Below the pieces are notes generated by a model. The model was not told the origin of the DNA, did not search any database, and was given only the letters and a program-made list of their open reading frames with translations. Below are positions 1 to 12,400 of a stretch of DNA of 64,000 bases, one piece after another. The stretch covers positions 6,245,493-6,309,492 of the forward strand of contig OU612071.1 in the NCBI GenBank assembly GCA_914767715.1. The letters run 5' to 3'. Source of the DNA: Membranipora membranacea (Eukaryota > Bryozoa > Gymnolaemata > Cheilostomatida > Membraniporidae). Within the stretch, counting starts at the first letter, position 1. Each line of letters begins with the position of its first letter. Position numbers and translations under genes: made by a program.

Positions 1-289
1 TTGAAGCAAGGAGTTGGCCAAATTTCATTAATAAGTTCCTGGAGTTCTTGTCTGACAAAAAAGAGAACACAACTGGCAACAGGAAAATTGTATCATTAGA
101 TTTAGCATTTTGGACGTATTTGCAGTACATATATATATATATATATTTATACTATATAGTGAATACTACAGTGTCGATTCATTTGGAACAAAGTTCCTTA
201 TAACAAAGCAAGCTCTTCACTCTTGCAATGGAAACCATGTCTTATTTAATCACTCATTGATTCTAATAATTTACATAATTTCTAATAAC

Positions 290-2860
290 TATTTCTTGGA
301 TGAACGTGTAGTGGTGACAGGTGATGGTCGATTCGACTCACCCAGACATTCGACCAGATACTGCCACTATCTGTTCGTAGACTATGTAAGTAGAGCAGCC
401 TTTGCTGGTCATGAGATCATTGATTCCAACAAAGAATGAAGGCGATTACCAACAGTCAGCAGTGCTTGTTTGTACCAGGCTTATCGATATACTCTAACAT
501 CTTCACTGCATCTAAGAAAAGAAATAACAACCGAAACATTTATATTTTAAACTATTAATAATTCAATCTAAATTGTATATGCAGGAAACAGGAAAAGTGT
601 GTAAAAGTATAGTAACACAGAGCAGCACAGTTGGAAGCGCAACTGCCGCTGAGAAAGCCGGTTTCATCGAGGGCTTGGAGGAGATCACCTCCGCAGGTGT
701 CGAAGTAGGCTGTGTTGCTACTGATGGGCACACAGGTAAAATATACACTACACATGTGATTCATTCAATGGAAAAGGGATATATACATTGTTAGCTTATG
801 AGTAGTAAATTATGAAATTTTATGGATTTTCCATGAAAAATTGGTTTGTAGATCCACACCGAACACAAAGCGACCCATATAATAACGATGATAATAATTT
901 GCTATTATTTGTTCTTCATAGGAATAGGTGCCTACATGAGAACGGTCCATCCGGAGAAGAACCACCAACTAGATGTGTGGCACGTATGCAAGGGTTTCGT
1001 AAAGAAACTGATTGCTGGTGCCACAAATGAGGTAAGAACTTAGGTCAATATAAATTAATAACTTTCATGCATTTTCCTACTGGGAGAAAGGTCTTATATA
1101 GAAGCTGTCATAGCATTATTTTGATGCAAGCTCATGCCAAGTGGAATCAAAATTCAGGTCGTGTCATGCCATGAGAATAGAGATAAATACAGATTTATTC
1201 CAGATATATATATTGTTGGTTTTGTAGAACAAGAAGAAACTCCTCCCCTGGATCAAACACATTACCAACCACATGTGGTATGCCGCTTCAAACTGTGGTG
1301 GAGACCCGGACCTGCTGGTTCAGATTTTTGACTCTTGCCGGTTTCATGTGGTGAACAAGCATGAGTTTGAGGGGTATGATGCTATCAAACGGTGCCTACA
1401 CGACCCCATGTCCAGGTAAGAGAAATGATTGACAGGACTGAACGCCAGAAAAATATCAGACATGATATATATTTTAAAGTTGTCCTCTCGTGTTTTCCTT
1501 ACCCAAAGAGAGGGCAACTTTGTGAACATCTGAATACAAATATTTATAGGGAGCATGAACTAAAGTAATCTGTTGGCTCTCAGATTGCTATTTCTGTCCA
1601 CTTGTGACAAAAGTTTCACTTACCTACCAATATAATTTGTAGAGATGAAATTCGTCAATGGGAGTGGCTCGAGAAGGGCAGCCCTGCCCACAATCTTCTA
1701 ATTACGGAGCTGGAGAAACCTCACTTCCGTAAATATCTGGCTAAATTGTCAGAGTCAATCCACACTGGTCTGTCAGTTCACCACACAAGCTTCTCTGTAT
1801 ACATACAACTATTGTCAAAATTGAATTATAATATAACGGTAAAATTAATTGTGTGACAGGGCATTGGTCTAACCAACAACCAACCAACCAACCGGACAAA
1901 TCTTATGGGATAGACATCACATTTATTTCAATTGAGATCGTCCAAGTTTTATACACATCATGAATGGTCCAGAGGAATCTGGATAGCCTAATACTACTTC
2001 TAATCTTATATACTTACAGGGATGATTGTGAACATCAATAGTTTGACAAATAAGTATGCTCCGAAGAGGCTGAACTTTGATATGCCCTCGTTCCAGGCTC
2101 GTGTCAGACTAGCAGTCATTGATCATAACGAAAACACAGGTCGTCCGGTGCTCCTCGGTGAGTTACGCTTCATCATTTTGAAAGTGCTAAAAAATAAATG
2201 GGAATTACCGTTCGACTTAGATGCTCTTGACCATATGGAAAAGATACCAATCACAGCTGGACGAGTATTGATCACAAAATCAGATTGGGGAATTAAAATG
2301 CCATCGTCTAATAAGTTGGTGAGATGGTTTTTTCCTCCATCCACCGATGTTTAAATATTAAAGTCCATTTGTTTTGCTAAACAGATGATGACGGAGAGAT
2401 GAAAGTTAAAAGAACTTGGAACAAGTTCTCCAAGGAGTGGCGCTGTGCCAGAGTGTACGAGAGGAAATCTCGTAACTTTGTCAAACTGCTGACTGCTGAG
2501 GTGTTAGACGCAGCTCAAAAACCAACGCAGAGAAAGCGTCCAGTAAGTAACTTAAAATTAATCATCCCCAGCAGAAAATCGCATGATATCCTGTGCAGTG
2601 TAATACGATATGCAAAAAAAAAACAATTTACTAGTGTGTTGCTTCAATGATGAATTCAATGGAATTACAAAAATGCATCTGATCGATACTGGTAAGTCAA
2701 CATCTTTCATCCAATTTAAAATACATCAACCATATCAACATTAGGCTAGATCATCTTATGATTTCCATTTTGTCCAGGATACCCAAGCAGTGAGGCCAAC
2801 TCGAGTGATCCCACCAACTCATGAGCAGCTCAGGAAAGACTTCATCAGCCGAATGAAGAA
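290..2860 (+). CDS. Transposase-like multi-exon gene, partial (unnamed metazoan family)
   Basis: Chained exons with GT-AG borders and consistent phases: unresolved start to 385, 585-735, 922-1031, 1228-1415, 1643-1767, 2020-2157, 2385-2542, 2778-2860. The joined protein shows a row of motifs in order: GDGRFDSP, FVDYETGKV, VATDGH, HQLDVWHVCKG, ITNHMWYAASNCGGDPDL, GSPAHNLL, ESIHTG, NKYAPKRLNF, RLAVIDHNEN. From memory this order recurs in uncharacterised transposase-derived proteins of fish and marine invertebrates. The acidic residues in GDGR and TDGH could be the first two of an RNase-H-like catalytic triad, which is inference. The 5' end is outside or unclear: the frame is open from about 110 and no convincing acceptor is visible. 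The 3' end is also unclear; an acceptor near 3254 could give a short last exon. No frameshift or stop is seen inside the chained exons, so the gene looks functional or recently so. Confidence 0.7.
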
Positions 2861-2864
2861 GTAA

Positions 2865-3024
2865 GTAAAAGAGGCGGCCTCACGTGGCGACGACGGGTGC
2901 ATGAGGGGTTAGACTCCCCCGTTGTCACTGAGGTGGCGAGCCAGCCGGGAGTAGGGGAGGGAGGGAAACCGCTGAGCAAACTGAAACCATTAGCATCAGG
3001 CTTCACGTGCCGCCCTCTGTGAGT
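2865..3024. mobile_element. Small GC-rich MITE-like insertion
   Basis: A compact GC-rich block in AT-rich DNA. It begins GAGGCGGCCTCACGTG and ends CACGTGCCGCCCTC, so the ends are imperfect inverted repeats. It lies directly after the 5' splice site of the last chained exon (GTAAGT at 2861). The flanks GTAAGTAA and GTGAGTAA are similar and could be a decayed target duplication. It could alternatively be an internal GC-rich intron segment. Confidence 0.35.
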
Positions 3025-3526
3025 AAGCAATTAGCATTCATTCATTATGACCAGTGTCAGCAATATAATTGGCAATAGTTATCAAAGCTTATGAAAAATG
3101 ATACAGTAATGCTACTTGGTGAAACTGATGGATGCTTTCGAAATTCAACGGCTATGAAATAGTAATGATACATTGGAGCTTGTTAGCAGTGTATTTATCA
3201 TTAACTTACCGTGAACAGGGTATAGTGTTATTACAACCAGTACACAGATCAGAGATCGTGAGAGAGACTACTGTAAGGATGTGCTGTCATATGAAGGCCT
3301 GCTGATGGCTGATCAAGGCATCAACTGCATATATATATATGCACTGTACACTACAACACCAGTGCGTATGAGGTTGAACAAACTCTTTGGGTAAAGAGAT
3401 GATGGCCCTGAAAAGGGCCGTTGTGGGGTTACATAGATAAATACAGTGAGTTAGTGCTGATGGAGGGCACAAAGGATCTCATCCACATCACCATTCCTTC
3501 CTGGTAAGAAGCCTGTGTACTCTCCT

Positions 3527-3963
3527 TTAGGATCTGGAAATCGGTGTCGAAGATGTTTGGTGACACAACCGTCTATGCTTCCCTAGGTGACCATGAATGA
3601 AAGAGATATAATTTCTATATCCATGGTACCTAAAGTGGTTGTTCTCCATGAGAGCAAAGTGCAGCATCTCAGGTTGTCTGTACCCATCATTTTTCTGGGT
3701 CTGTCTCCATGCAAGCTTAATTGCAGTGTCAGAAATGGCTTCAGCCACAGAAGCCAGTTTTAAAACACACATTGTTCCTGTGAGGCAGGTTCTACAAGTT
3801 TGGTGTCCCTTGTACATTCCACAGGAAGAGAAGGAGAACTAGCTGTAACACCAACTTCCTCTTCATCTTCCTCACTAGCTGTATCACTGAGATCAGGGTA
3901 CTCAACATCACCAATATCTCTTTTCCTTCTAGGCATAAAGGCATATGCTGATGGCTCTGCCAT
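3527..3963 (-). other. Acidic N-terminal ORF and adjoining open frame, unrecognised
   Basis: On the minus strand an ATG at 3963 opens 67 codons beginning MAEPSAYAFMPRRKRDIG, with a basic patch followed by a strongly acidic run (DTASEEDEEEVG). An overlapping second frame stays open to 3527. One frame change would join them, so this may be a decayed exon of a transposase-like or nuclear protein. No domain can be named. It converges on the transposase-like gene to the left. Confidence 0.25.
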
Positions 3964-4020
3964 AGTAGCAAAAATAGCAGCCGGAAGTGATTGAGTACTC
4001 TTAAAAAAACTATATTCATG

Positions 4021-4370
4021 AATTTTTTTGTTTTTTTTTTGATAGAAACACCAGATTTCTTGTATTTGTTGTTATTTTAATACATTAAGATTTGAATAAG
4101 TAACAAAAATAATTGCCAAAACAATGTTCATGCATAAAATAAAAAAACAATTCCACCTTATTTTGTGAGATTGTAAACAAATCATAGCTTTTCAACTTAG
4201 TGCAGTTTATTACAGCCTTTGGGGTTTGAGGGCTGCTGACTGCCCTGGGGTGCACAACCAAGGCTAATATCTTGAATATTCAATGGTGAGTATGTTGCCT
4301 ACCTGTGAAGGCAAATTGCAAGTTGATTCATATTTAGTGATTCCAGTGTTGTGATCTACTTTAAGGATTA
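4021..4370 (+). repeat. Dispersed repeat, copy 1 (partner at 55420-55770)
   Basis: The segment including GGGCTGCTGACTGCCCTG and GAGTATGTTGCC aligns in the same orientation with 55420-55770, where the matching words are GGGCTGCTGACTGCCCTG and GAGTATGTTGCC. The similarity extends over about 350 bases with many substitutions and short indels. No coding frame or terminal repeat was recognised. Confidence 0.6.
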
Positions 4371-4479
4371 GTGAATGTCATTTTATTATGCTATGACAAC
4401 TCTGACGAACTCATTGATAGATATAATCTACCAAATTACATCTAACGATTGAAATAAAACTTCACTCAGACTTAACATC

Positions 4480-4863
4480 AAATCGTTATCGTTATCTTAT
4501 CAGCTATCTTTACACTTACGCCTCACCATCTTGGTTTTTCCTTTTATCTGAAGGCGATAAGAACAAGCCCGAAAAGATTCAGAGAACTGCTTCTCGTTTT
4601 ATTTTGCCGGATTTTAGCTATGATGATAGATTAGCTATTTTAGAGCTACCTTCTGTATGTGATTTTATATTTACTCTTGGCGAACGACACTTTAACAAAA
4701 TAGCCTCTGATCCACAGCATCCACTTTTTAGTAGAGTACACTTTAATACACGCAGTAGAATATCCTCTCGTCGAAACACTATTTTTAGGCCTGTCGTATG
4801 CCGAACACAAAAACGTGCCAAATTTTTTTTCCCATTTTTTATGTCTTATCTGAACAAGTGATA
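4480..4863 (+). mobile_element. 5'-truncated non-LTR retrotransposon, reverse transcriptase C-terminus (CR1/L2-like)
   Basis: An open frame ending at the stop at 4861-4863 reads SYLYTYASPSWFF, IQRTASRFILPDFSYDDRL, AILELPSV and SRISSRRNTIFRPV. This is the usual carboxy-terminal pattern of non-LTR reverse transcriptases: the tyrosine and ASPxW motif, the IQ..A.R.I helix, the Y..RL..L.LPS segment, then a basic tail. Only the last 120-130 residues remain, as expected after 5' truncation. The sequence after the stop is short and AT-rich, consistent with a 3' UTR. The superfamily is clear; the clade is a guess. Confidence 0.7.
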
Positions 4864-4969
4864 ATTTTGCCTAGTAGACTTGTTTTATTCTTTACACTGT
4901 TAACATTCGTTTTTATCACACAATGCTACCGAATGTAAAATTAACTGAAACTGAAACTGATTACTTTAT

Positions 4970-7395
4970 TTATATCAATCTGGATCTGATTTACAATAAA
5001 AATAATTTAGCGTTGGCATATGAGGTATGAAATTCAGCTGCTGATTAGCAATGTCATAAATCACAAAATAATTAGAGCAAATTGCAGAACATCACAATCA
5101 GACATTTGGTAGCAAGAGCAGCGCTGGATTGTAGAATGACAATCACACCCCTTAGCAGGTGTAAATAATGTCATAATAGTGGAAGAATCAAAACTTAACA
5201 CAGCCATAACAAAAGCAAGACCTCTAGGAGCGAGGATCAGTGTAACACTGCTAATAGTGACGCTCTCGGACAATGTAGGCCAGGCTTGAAGTACGCGGGC
5301 ATTGTACAAAGTAAGACACACCCAACCTTAAACAACCAAAAGGTATATTCTATAACCAGCTTTAGAGTACGAGAGGCTGCTGAAAATGCAATGCCGGAAC
5401 TCGAGATGTTGTTGTGTCCTATAATGCTAATAATAATTGTCACGAGAAGTTAATTATATTTTTTTTCTCTCATTGCAATTATACACATAGAATTAGGAAG
5501 TGTGGTGAGCGGACACAACAAGGAAGACATTTATAAGCAATGAGTTAATCTATACCTGCTGTTCATCGTTATTTGTTTGTGTCTGTAAAGCACCAATTCT
5601 TATATAAAACACTTGCTCACTTAAGACTAATATTCATGCTATACCCGAAGCAACTGGGACGAAAATGGAAAAGACTAGTCTGAGCCCCCCAGACTTTCCA
5701 CCCGCCCGACAACCCCCCCCCCCCCCCCGGGACGGGAAAGTCTGAGCACAATGCAGGATTTTGCTGGAGTTGTCTGGTCTTAGATAATAAAATTTATAAA
5801 GGGGTTAACTAAAACTGCAATATCTATTGATTTCTATTCATGCCACCTACTATATTGCTCCAGGTATAAAAATTTTCCAGTCAGACAGTAGGAAAAGACA
5901 TGTTTGACACTTTTGCAGCCCCCCCCCCCCGCCCGCCGCGTTTATATGCATCAGCCTTGTGGCAACGCTATATATGAGTGTCAGACTGAATTTGTGAAAT
6001 GTGATATGATCTGTATTATAGTCTGAGCCACACACACTTTTGACTCATCCCCACACCTGCCCGACGGCACCCCGGCAGTGAAGTTTCCTCCCCCGACACC
6101 TATAAATATTTTCAGCAAATGCCAGCAAGCGATGTCCACCAAGTAAAGTACATGCCCACGTAAAAACAATAATACTTTTGTACATAATCTGCGTATCAAA
6201 TAGCGCCTCATGAATGGTCTCCTTCATATCATTGTTATCACAAGGGTGGCCCCTGTGCCCAACCGTTTGATAATTGCATCTCAAAATGGTCTGAAATAAG
6301 AGCGCGATACCATGACTCATAAATAATGTGTGAATATATCAAAGAAGAAATAATTCTCCCAAAGCAACTAAGATTAAAAGCTTGAGTTTCCTGATCTTTG
6401 GTTGAGGTGGATATAAAGATACTTAATGTCATAGCAACACCCGTATAGCAGATGAAGGCACATCCTGAAATGTTAATTCCTAATGTAAATACTTATTTTT
6501 ACCGATGAAAATTACGCCTAACCCGTTTGCTGGGGACAGCACACTGGTATTAAATATTTTCCATCAGATCAATGCAAATTTTTCGCATTGCAGTGAAAAA
6601 TTTATTGTTGCTTTGGTGAAAACATTTGAACGGGTAAGCACATTCAACCTAAATGACATGGAAACAAAATTTTGCAGGACTGATGGCCTCACAATCTACC
6701 TCGCGTCACTATTTTAAGTTGTATTTTCAAGAAATGAAAAGAAACATGACAAGCTGTACTATGATCATGGTGTTCGACTGCACACTACCTCTTCAACCAA
6801 ATAAATACAACTCATCCGTTTCTCCATTTGAAATAGACTTGGATGTCAAATCTTACCATGGTTTATTTTCAAATTAAGTAAACTGCTAGAAGCTAAACTT
6901 CCTATAGATGACTTGGTCATATGTGGCATTTCTACCGGACCAAATAGGCAGATCTTCCATGGATTGACTTTTCACAAACTATACGCTCTGCGGGTCGGTT
7001 AATGCCAATCAAGCTTTGGTGCATGCTGACTGCAAGGCCTATCGATCAAGTTTCATCTGTGAGGTTTAAATGATACATTAAAACATCACTTAGGTAGTAA
7101 GAAGGTGGTAGATGTAAAAGATCATGCAGGACCGGAAATAGAACCAATAGAAAATGGAACTTGACGAATCCACCTCGTAAGAAAAGGTAAGTGTTATTGG
7201 AAGGTTAGAGGATAAGAGGGAGTGTCTAAAATACCAGAGTAGCCATTGTGTTATCTAGCAAATAGCTGTTTAGTACTTTTCAAAATTTTGTCTGTTTCTC
7301 TTTATAAAGAAAGGTAATCTAACATTAGGTGTTAGCAATGACGCTTCTGACATTCTGTCTCCTGTATCCGGATAATGTACCATGAGACTTTTTTG
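4970..7395. other. Intergenic DNA with homopolymer C tracts; no gene recognised
   Basis: No coding frame here has recognisable domains or splice structure. Visible features are a C run near 5710-5728 inside a hairpin (CAGACTTTCC ... GGAAAGTCTG, about 5691-5746) and another C run near 5919-5930. The remainder is AT-rich and unremarkable. Confidence 0.6.
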
Positions 7396-7413
7396 AAATT
7401 ACAAGATAGATGC

Positions 7414-7419
7414 TTTATT
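7414..7419 (-). terminator. Polyadenylation signal of TRIM gene A
   Basis: The minus strand reads AATAAAGCATCTATCTTGTA here. The same block occurs downstream of TRIM B (45734) and TRIM C (58056), with AATAAA in the same place, so it is a conserved 3' UTR signal. It lies about 400 bases past the stop codon of gene A. Confidence 0.6.
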
Positions 7420-7817
7420 TTGATAAAATGATAAGTTTAGAGATATCATGAGTTCAGCCTACGATACACACTGTTATGATTTATTTTAATAAAAAAAAGA
7501 GGTTTTTGTATGGAAATGAATAATACGTGTAATAAATTGATAGCTAAGCAAAAATGTGGTTATGAAAACATCGATATATACGCCAAGCTATAAACTATTT
7601 GCAGTTTGGCAGTCAACAATATACATGTAGTCAGATTTACAGACAAAATCTTATGTAAAATATGTGAAATGGTCACTGTGCTTGTGCATGCAGAGGTTCG
7701 ATAGCGAGGGCCATACAAATAATACTGTAATATATTCTCTCTGTGAAGAACAATGTGTCCAAATTTCAGATTGAAATTTTTACCAATAATATAACTGGCA
7801 ATAAGTTGGATCGGTGT

Positions 7818-9348
7818 TTATAGACTTGGAACACCAATACTCCAGCAATGAACCGTTTGCTCAATATCCATCTTATAATGCTGTATGGACCTCCCGTTAG
7901 GCACCATGAGTACATCCCCATCAATATGAAGGTCATAGTGATTGTCAGAACCTCCCTTCTCACCAGTCATCTTACCCAGAAGTTCACCTACAGAACAAAG
8001 ATATGTGAACATGGCTATGAGTGTGATGTTATAAATACAGTTGGAGTTAGGTGAATGTCTTTTAATTAAGGTATCACCGAGGTATATCAACATAGTATGT
8101 CAAGATTTACTCTACCCCTGATACTGAAGGTTATATGAAGGCCGCTGAAAGATTACATCATAATAATATTTAAATACCATATACCTCCGCATCAAGCATA
8201 ACTGTATCAATAACACAGTAATTAGCACTTACAATTATGTACATATTTGGAGAAAGAACGATCGAAAGCAACATAGCATATAATCTTCATTTAGAGCCAT
8301 TAACATAATATAACAATATGTATGTAGTGTTTGAAGTGTACTCACCTGAATCAATATCCAGTATCCATATAAAAGTGTCAGCTGAGTAGTTAGAGACAAG
8401 TACATATCGGTTCTTGTAGCAGACAACTCCCTGTGGTTGCGGAATCTTCTTTGAGGTCCACAGCACCTCACCACTATCTATATTAACCCTAAACACGCTG
8501 CTAGTGCCATGATCAGTTGCAATCACTGATTTATCCCCACACACAGTCATTGATTTCATGCTGCCACCTATTTCGGGACATGGGATTTTTTTCACAACCT
8601 GCCCGGTGAGAGAGTACATAATCAGACATTTCTCTGACCCGTGTGGAACAACAATTTTATCATCCAAAACCCTAATTTTGTCATAATTACTATTTCCAGT
8701 GAGGTTCCAGGATCTCAAAAGTTGACCTGCTTTGTTAAAAACCTTAAGGATATCACCAGCATTACAAGCACAGAAAAGGAAAATTTCACCTTTGTAAACT
8801 TGAATACTGGATACCCAACCATCAGCATTTCCAAGATTTGTTTGTACATCTGTCTCCCCATTGATTTTACAAAGTTGGTAACTAGTTGAACCTATATATG
8901 TCACATCATTGTGGGTGGTCACAGACAGGGCACGATACCCAGTAGCAATCTTGACTGTTTTGATCAATTGCAGAGAGGTGAGCGAGCCCGGCTGCAGTGG
9001 TGAGGGCTGACTCAGGAGATCTTCTTTAGTAACAGACAACTCCATGGAAGTCTGAATTTCTCCACAATGTGTTCGAAAAAGGAAAAAAAATCGAATCTGC
9101 CTTGTTGGCTAATATTTGCTTGATGATAATTTATCATAATAATAAATGTTTTATAAATATTTAAATGTACAAGTCACAGTTTATCACTTAAACAAAAACC
9201 AGAACAAACTAGTTTATCAGTGGATTGGAACTTGCGAAGCAAACCTCTTTTTGAAAGTTTCACATTGTTGGTTGATTCTTTGAATGTTGGGATCTTCATT
9301 TTGGTAAGCTGATATATCAAGTCCTCCGTCTCATTGTACCTCGCAGTG
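7818..9348 (-). pseudogene. TRIM gene A, 3' half (coiled-coil end and beta-propeller-like domain), severed
   Basis: Three exons match the last three of TRIM C: remnant of exon 6 (9245-9348: TARYNETEDLIYQLTKMKIP), exon 7 (8346-9068, MELSVTKEDLL onward) and exon 8 (7818-7987, ending WSIGVPSL). Exon 7 has about 240 residues and shows repeated blades such as VVKKIPCPEIGG, KSMTVCGDKSVIATD and PQGVVCYKNRYVLVSNYSAD, like the NHL-type propeller of TRIM2/3-class proteins, which binds RNA or protein partners. The frame is open throughout. Two lesions are visible. The acceptor of exon 7 reads AC instead of AG at 9070-9069. Exon 6 lacks its first codons because the transposon begins at 9356. The 5' half lies at 33756-38165. 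Confidence 0.8.
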
Positions 9349-9355
9349 GTTCGGT

Positions 9356-9436
9356 CCCAAAACGGCCCGCGGCCCAAAACGGCCCGAGGCCCAAAACGGC
9401 CCGAAGCCCAAAACGGCCCGCGGCCCAAAACGGCCC
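9356..9436 (+). repeat. Left terminal 17 bp repeat array of the giant element
   Basis: Four units CCCAAAACGGCCC followed by GCGG, GAGG, GAAG and GCGG, then a 13 bp partial unit leading into AGCATGATTTATGAG. The right terminus has the mirror arrangement with exactly the same unit number and junction. Confidence 0.9.
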
Positions 9437-12400
9437 AGCATGATTTATGAGTTCTCCATGTCCCAAAACCTCTAAAAAAGGAGTCAAGTCAACGAACTTA
9501 AGTATTTGGGAAAAAACTTAACTTTTTGGGAAAAAACATAAGTTTTCAAATTTTTCAAAAAAACGGCCCATCTTGATTTTTCAGTTCTCCAAGTCCCAAA
9601 ACCTCTAAAAAATGAGTTAAGTCAACGAACTTAAGTCTTTGGGAAAAAACTTAAGTTTTCAAACTTTTCGAAAAAACGACCCATCTTGGTTTTTGAGTTA
9701 TCCAAGTCCCAAAACCTCTAAAAAAGGAGTTAAGTCAACGAACTTAAGTTTTTGGGAAAAAACTTAAGTTTTCAAACTTTTCGAAAAAACGGCCCATCTT
9801 GGTTTTTGAGTTATCCAAGTCCCAAAACCTCTAAAAAAGGAGTTAAGTCAACGAACTTAAGTTTTTGGGAAAAAACTTAAGTTTTCAAACTTTGCGAAAA
9901 AACGGCCCATCTTGGTTTTTGAGTTATCCAAGACCCAAAACCTCTAAAAAATGAATTAAGTCAACGAACTTAAGTTCTTGGGAAAAACTTAACTTTTTGG
10001 GAAAAAACTTAAGTTTTCAAACTTTTCGAAAAAACGGCCCATCTTGGTTTTTGAGTTATCCAAGTCCCAAAACCTCTAAAAAAAGGAGTTAAGTCAACGA
10101 ACTTAAGTCTTTGGGAAAAAACTTAAGTTTTCAAACTTTTCGAAAAAACGGCCCATCTTGGTTTTTGAGTCATCCAAGTCCCAAAACCTCTAAAAAAGGA
10201 GTTAAGTCAACGAACTTAAGTTTTTTGGAAAAATCTTAAGTTTTCAAACTTTTCGAAAAAACGGCCCATCTTGGTTTTTGAGTTATCCAAGTCCCAAAAC
10301 CTCTAAAAAATGAATTAAGTCAACGAACTTAAGTTCTTGGGAAAAAACTTAAGTCTTTGGGAAAAAACTTAAGTTTTCAAATTTTTCAAAAAAACGGCCC
10401 ATCTTGGTTTTTGAGTTCTCCAAGTCCCAAAACCTCTAAAAAATGAATTAAGTCAACGAACTTAAGTTCTTGGGAAAAACTTAACTTTTTGGGAAAAAAC
10501 TTAAGTTTTCAAATTTTTCAAAAAAACGGCCCATCTTGGTTTTTGAGTTATCCAAGTCCCAAAACCTCTAAAAAATGAATTAAGTCAACAAACTTAAGTT
10601 CTTGGGAAAAAACTTAACTTTTTGGGAATAAACTTAAGTTTTCAAACTTTTCGAAAAAACGGCCCATCTTGGTTTTTGAGTCATCCAAGTCCCAAAACCT
10701 CTAAAAAATGAATTAAGTCAACGAACTTAAGTTCTTGGGAAAAAACTTAACTTTTTGGGAAAAAACTTAAGTTTTCAAACTTTTCGAAAAAACGGCCCAT
10801 CTTGGTTTTTGAGTTATCCAAGTCTCAAAACCTCTAAAAAATGAGTTAAGTCAACGAACTTAAGTCTTTGGGAAAAAACTTAAGTTTTCAAATTTTTCAA
10901 AAAAACGGCCCATCTTGGTTTTTGAGTTCTCCAAGTCCCACAACCTCTAAAAAATGAATTAAGTCAACGAACTTAAGTTCTTGGGAAAAACTTAACTTTT
11001 TGGGAAAAAACTTAAGTTTTCAAACTTTTCGAAAAAACGGCCCATCTTGGTTTTTGAGTTATCCAAGTCCCAAAACCTCTAAAAAAGGAGTAAAGTCAAC
11101 GAACTTAAGTCTTTGGGAAAAAACTTAAGTTTTCAAACTTTTCGAAAAAACGGCCCATCTTGGTTTTTGAGTCATCCAAGTCCCAAAACCTCTAAAAAAG
11201 GAGTTAAGTCAACGAACTTAAGTTTTTTGGAAAAATCTTAAGTTTTCAAACTTTTCGAAAAAACGGCTCATCTTGGTTTTTGAGTTATCCAAGTCCCAAA
11301 ACCTCTAAAAAATGAATTAAGTCAACGAACTTAAGTTCTTGGGAAAAAACTTAACTTTTTGGGAAAAAACTTAAGTTTTCAAACTTTTCGAAAAAACGGC
11401 CCATCTTGGTTTTTGAGTTATCCAAGTCCCAAAACCTCTAAAAAATGAATTAAGTCAACAAACTTAAGTTCTTGGGAAAAAACTTAACTTTTTGGGAAAA
11501 ACCTTAAGTTTTCAAATTTTTCAAAAAAACGGCCCATCTTGGTTTTTGAGTTCTCCAAGTCTCAAAACCTCTAAAAAATGAGTTAAGTCAACGAACTTAA
11601 GTCTTTGGGAAAAAACTTAAGTTTTCAAATTTTTCAAAAAAAGGGCCCATCTTGGTTTTTGAGTTCTCCAAGTCCCAAAACCTCTAAAAAAGGAGTTAAG
11701 TCAACAAACTTAAGTTTTTGGGAAAAAACTTAAGTTTTCAAACTTTTCAAAAAAACGGCCCATCTTGGTTTTTGAGTTATCCAAGTCTCAAAACCTCTAA
11801 AAATGAGTTAAGTCAACGAACTTAAGTCTTTGGGAAAAAACTTAAGTTTTCAAACTTTTCGAAAAAACGGCCCATCTTGGTTTTTGAGTCATCCAAGTCC
11901 CAAAACCTCTAAAAAAGGAGTTAAGTCAACGAACTTAAGTTTTTTGGAAAAATCTTAAGTTTTCAAACTTTTCGAAAAAACGGCCCATCTTGGTTTTTGA
12001 GTTATCCAAGTCCCAAAACCTCTAAAAAATGAATTAAGTCAACGAACTTAAGTTCTTGGGAAAAAACTTAACTTTTTGGGAAAAAACTTAAGTTTTCAAA
12101 CTTTTCGAAAAAACGGCCCATCTTGGTTTTTGAGTTATCCAAGTCCCAAAACCTCTAAAAAATGAATTAAGTCAACAAACTTAAGTTCTTGGGAAAAAAC
12201 TTAACTTTTTGGGAATAAACTTAAGTTTTCAAATTTTTCAAAAAAACGGCCCATCTTGGTTTTTGAGTTCTCCAAGTCTCAAAACCTCTAAAAAATGAGT
12301 TAAGTCAACGAACTTAAGTCTTTGGGAAAAAACTTAAGTTTTCAAATTTTTCAAAAAAAGGGCCCATCTTGGTTTTTGAGTTCTCCAAGTCCCAAAACCT

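Noticed and set aside
2845-3030. Minus-strand 61-codon frame beginning MLTHRGRHVK
   Set aside because: It is contained in the GC-rich MITE-like block and has no domain.
8641-8889. Plus-strand open frame inside the TRIM A propeller exon
   Set aside because: It lies antisense to exon 7, which has conserved protein sequence in three copies.
9174-9428. Open minus-strand frame running from the 17-mer array into TRIM exon 6 as a fused protein
   Set aside because: The array part is a repeat read-through (GRGPFWASGRFG-like) created by the insertion; only the exon 6 part is real.
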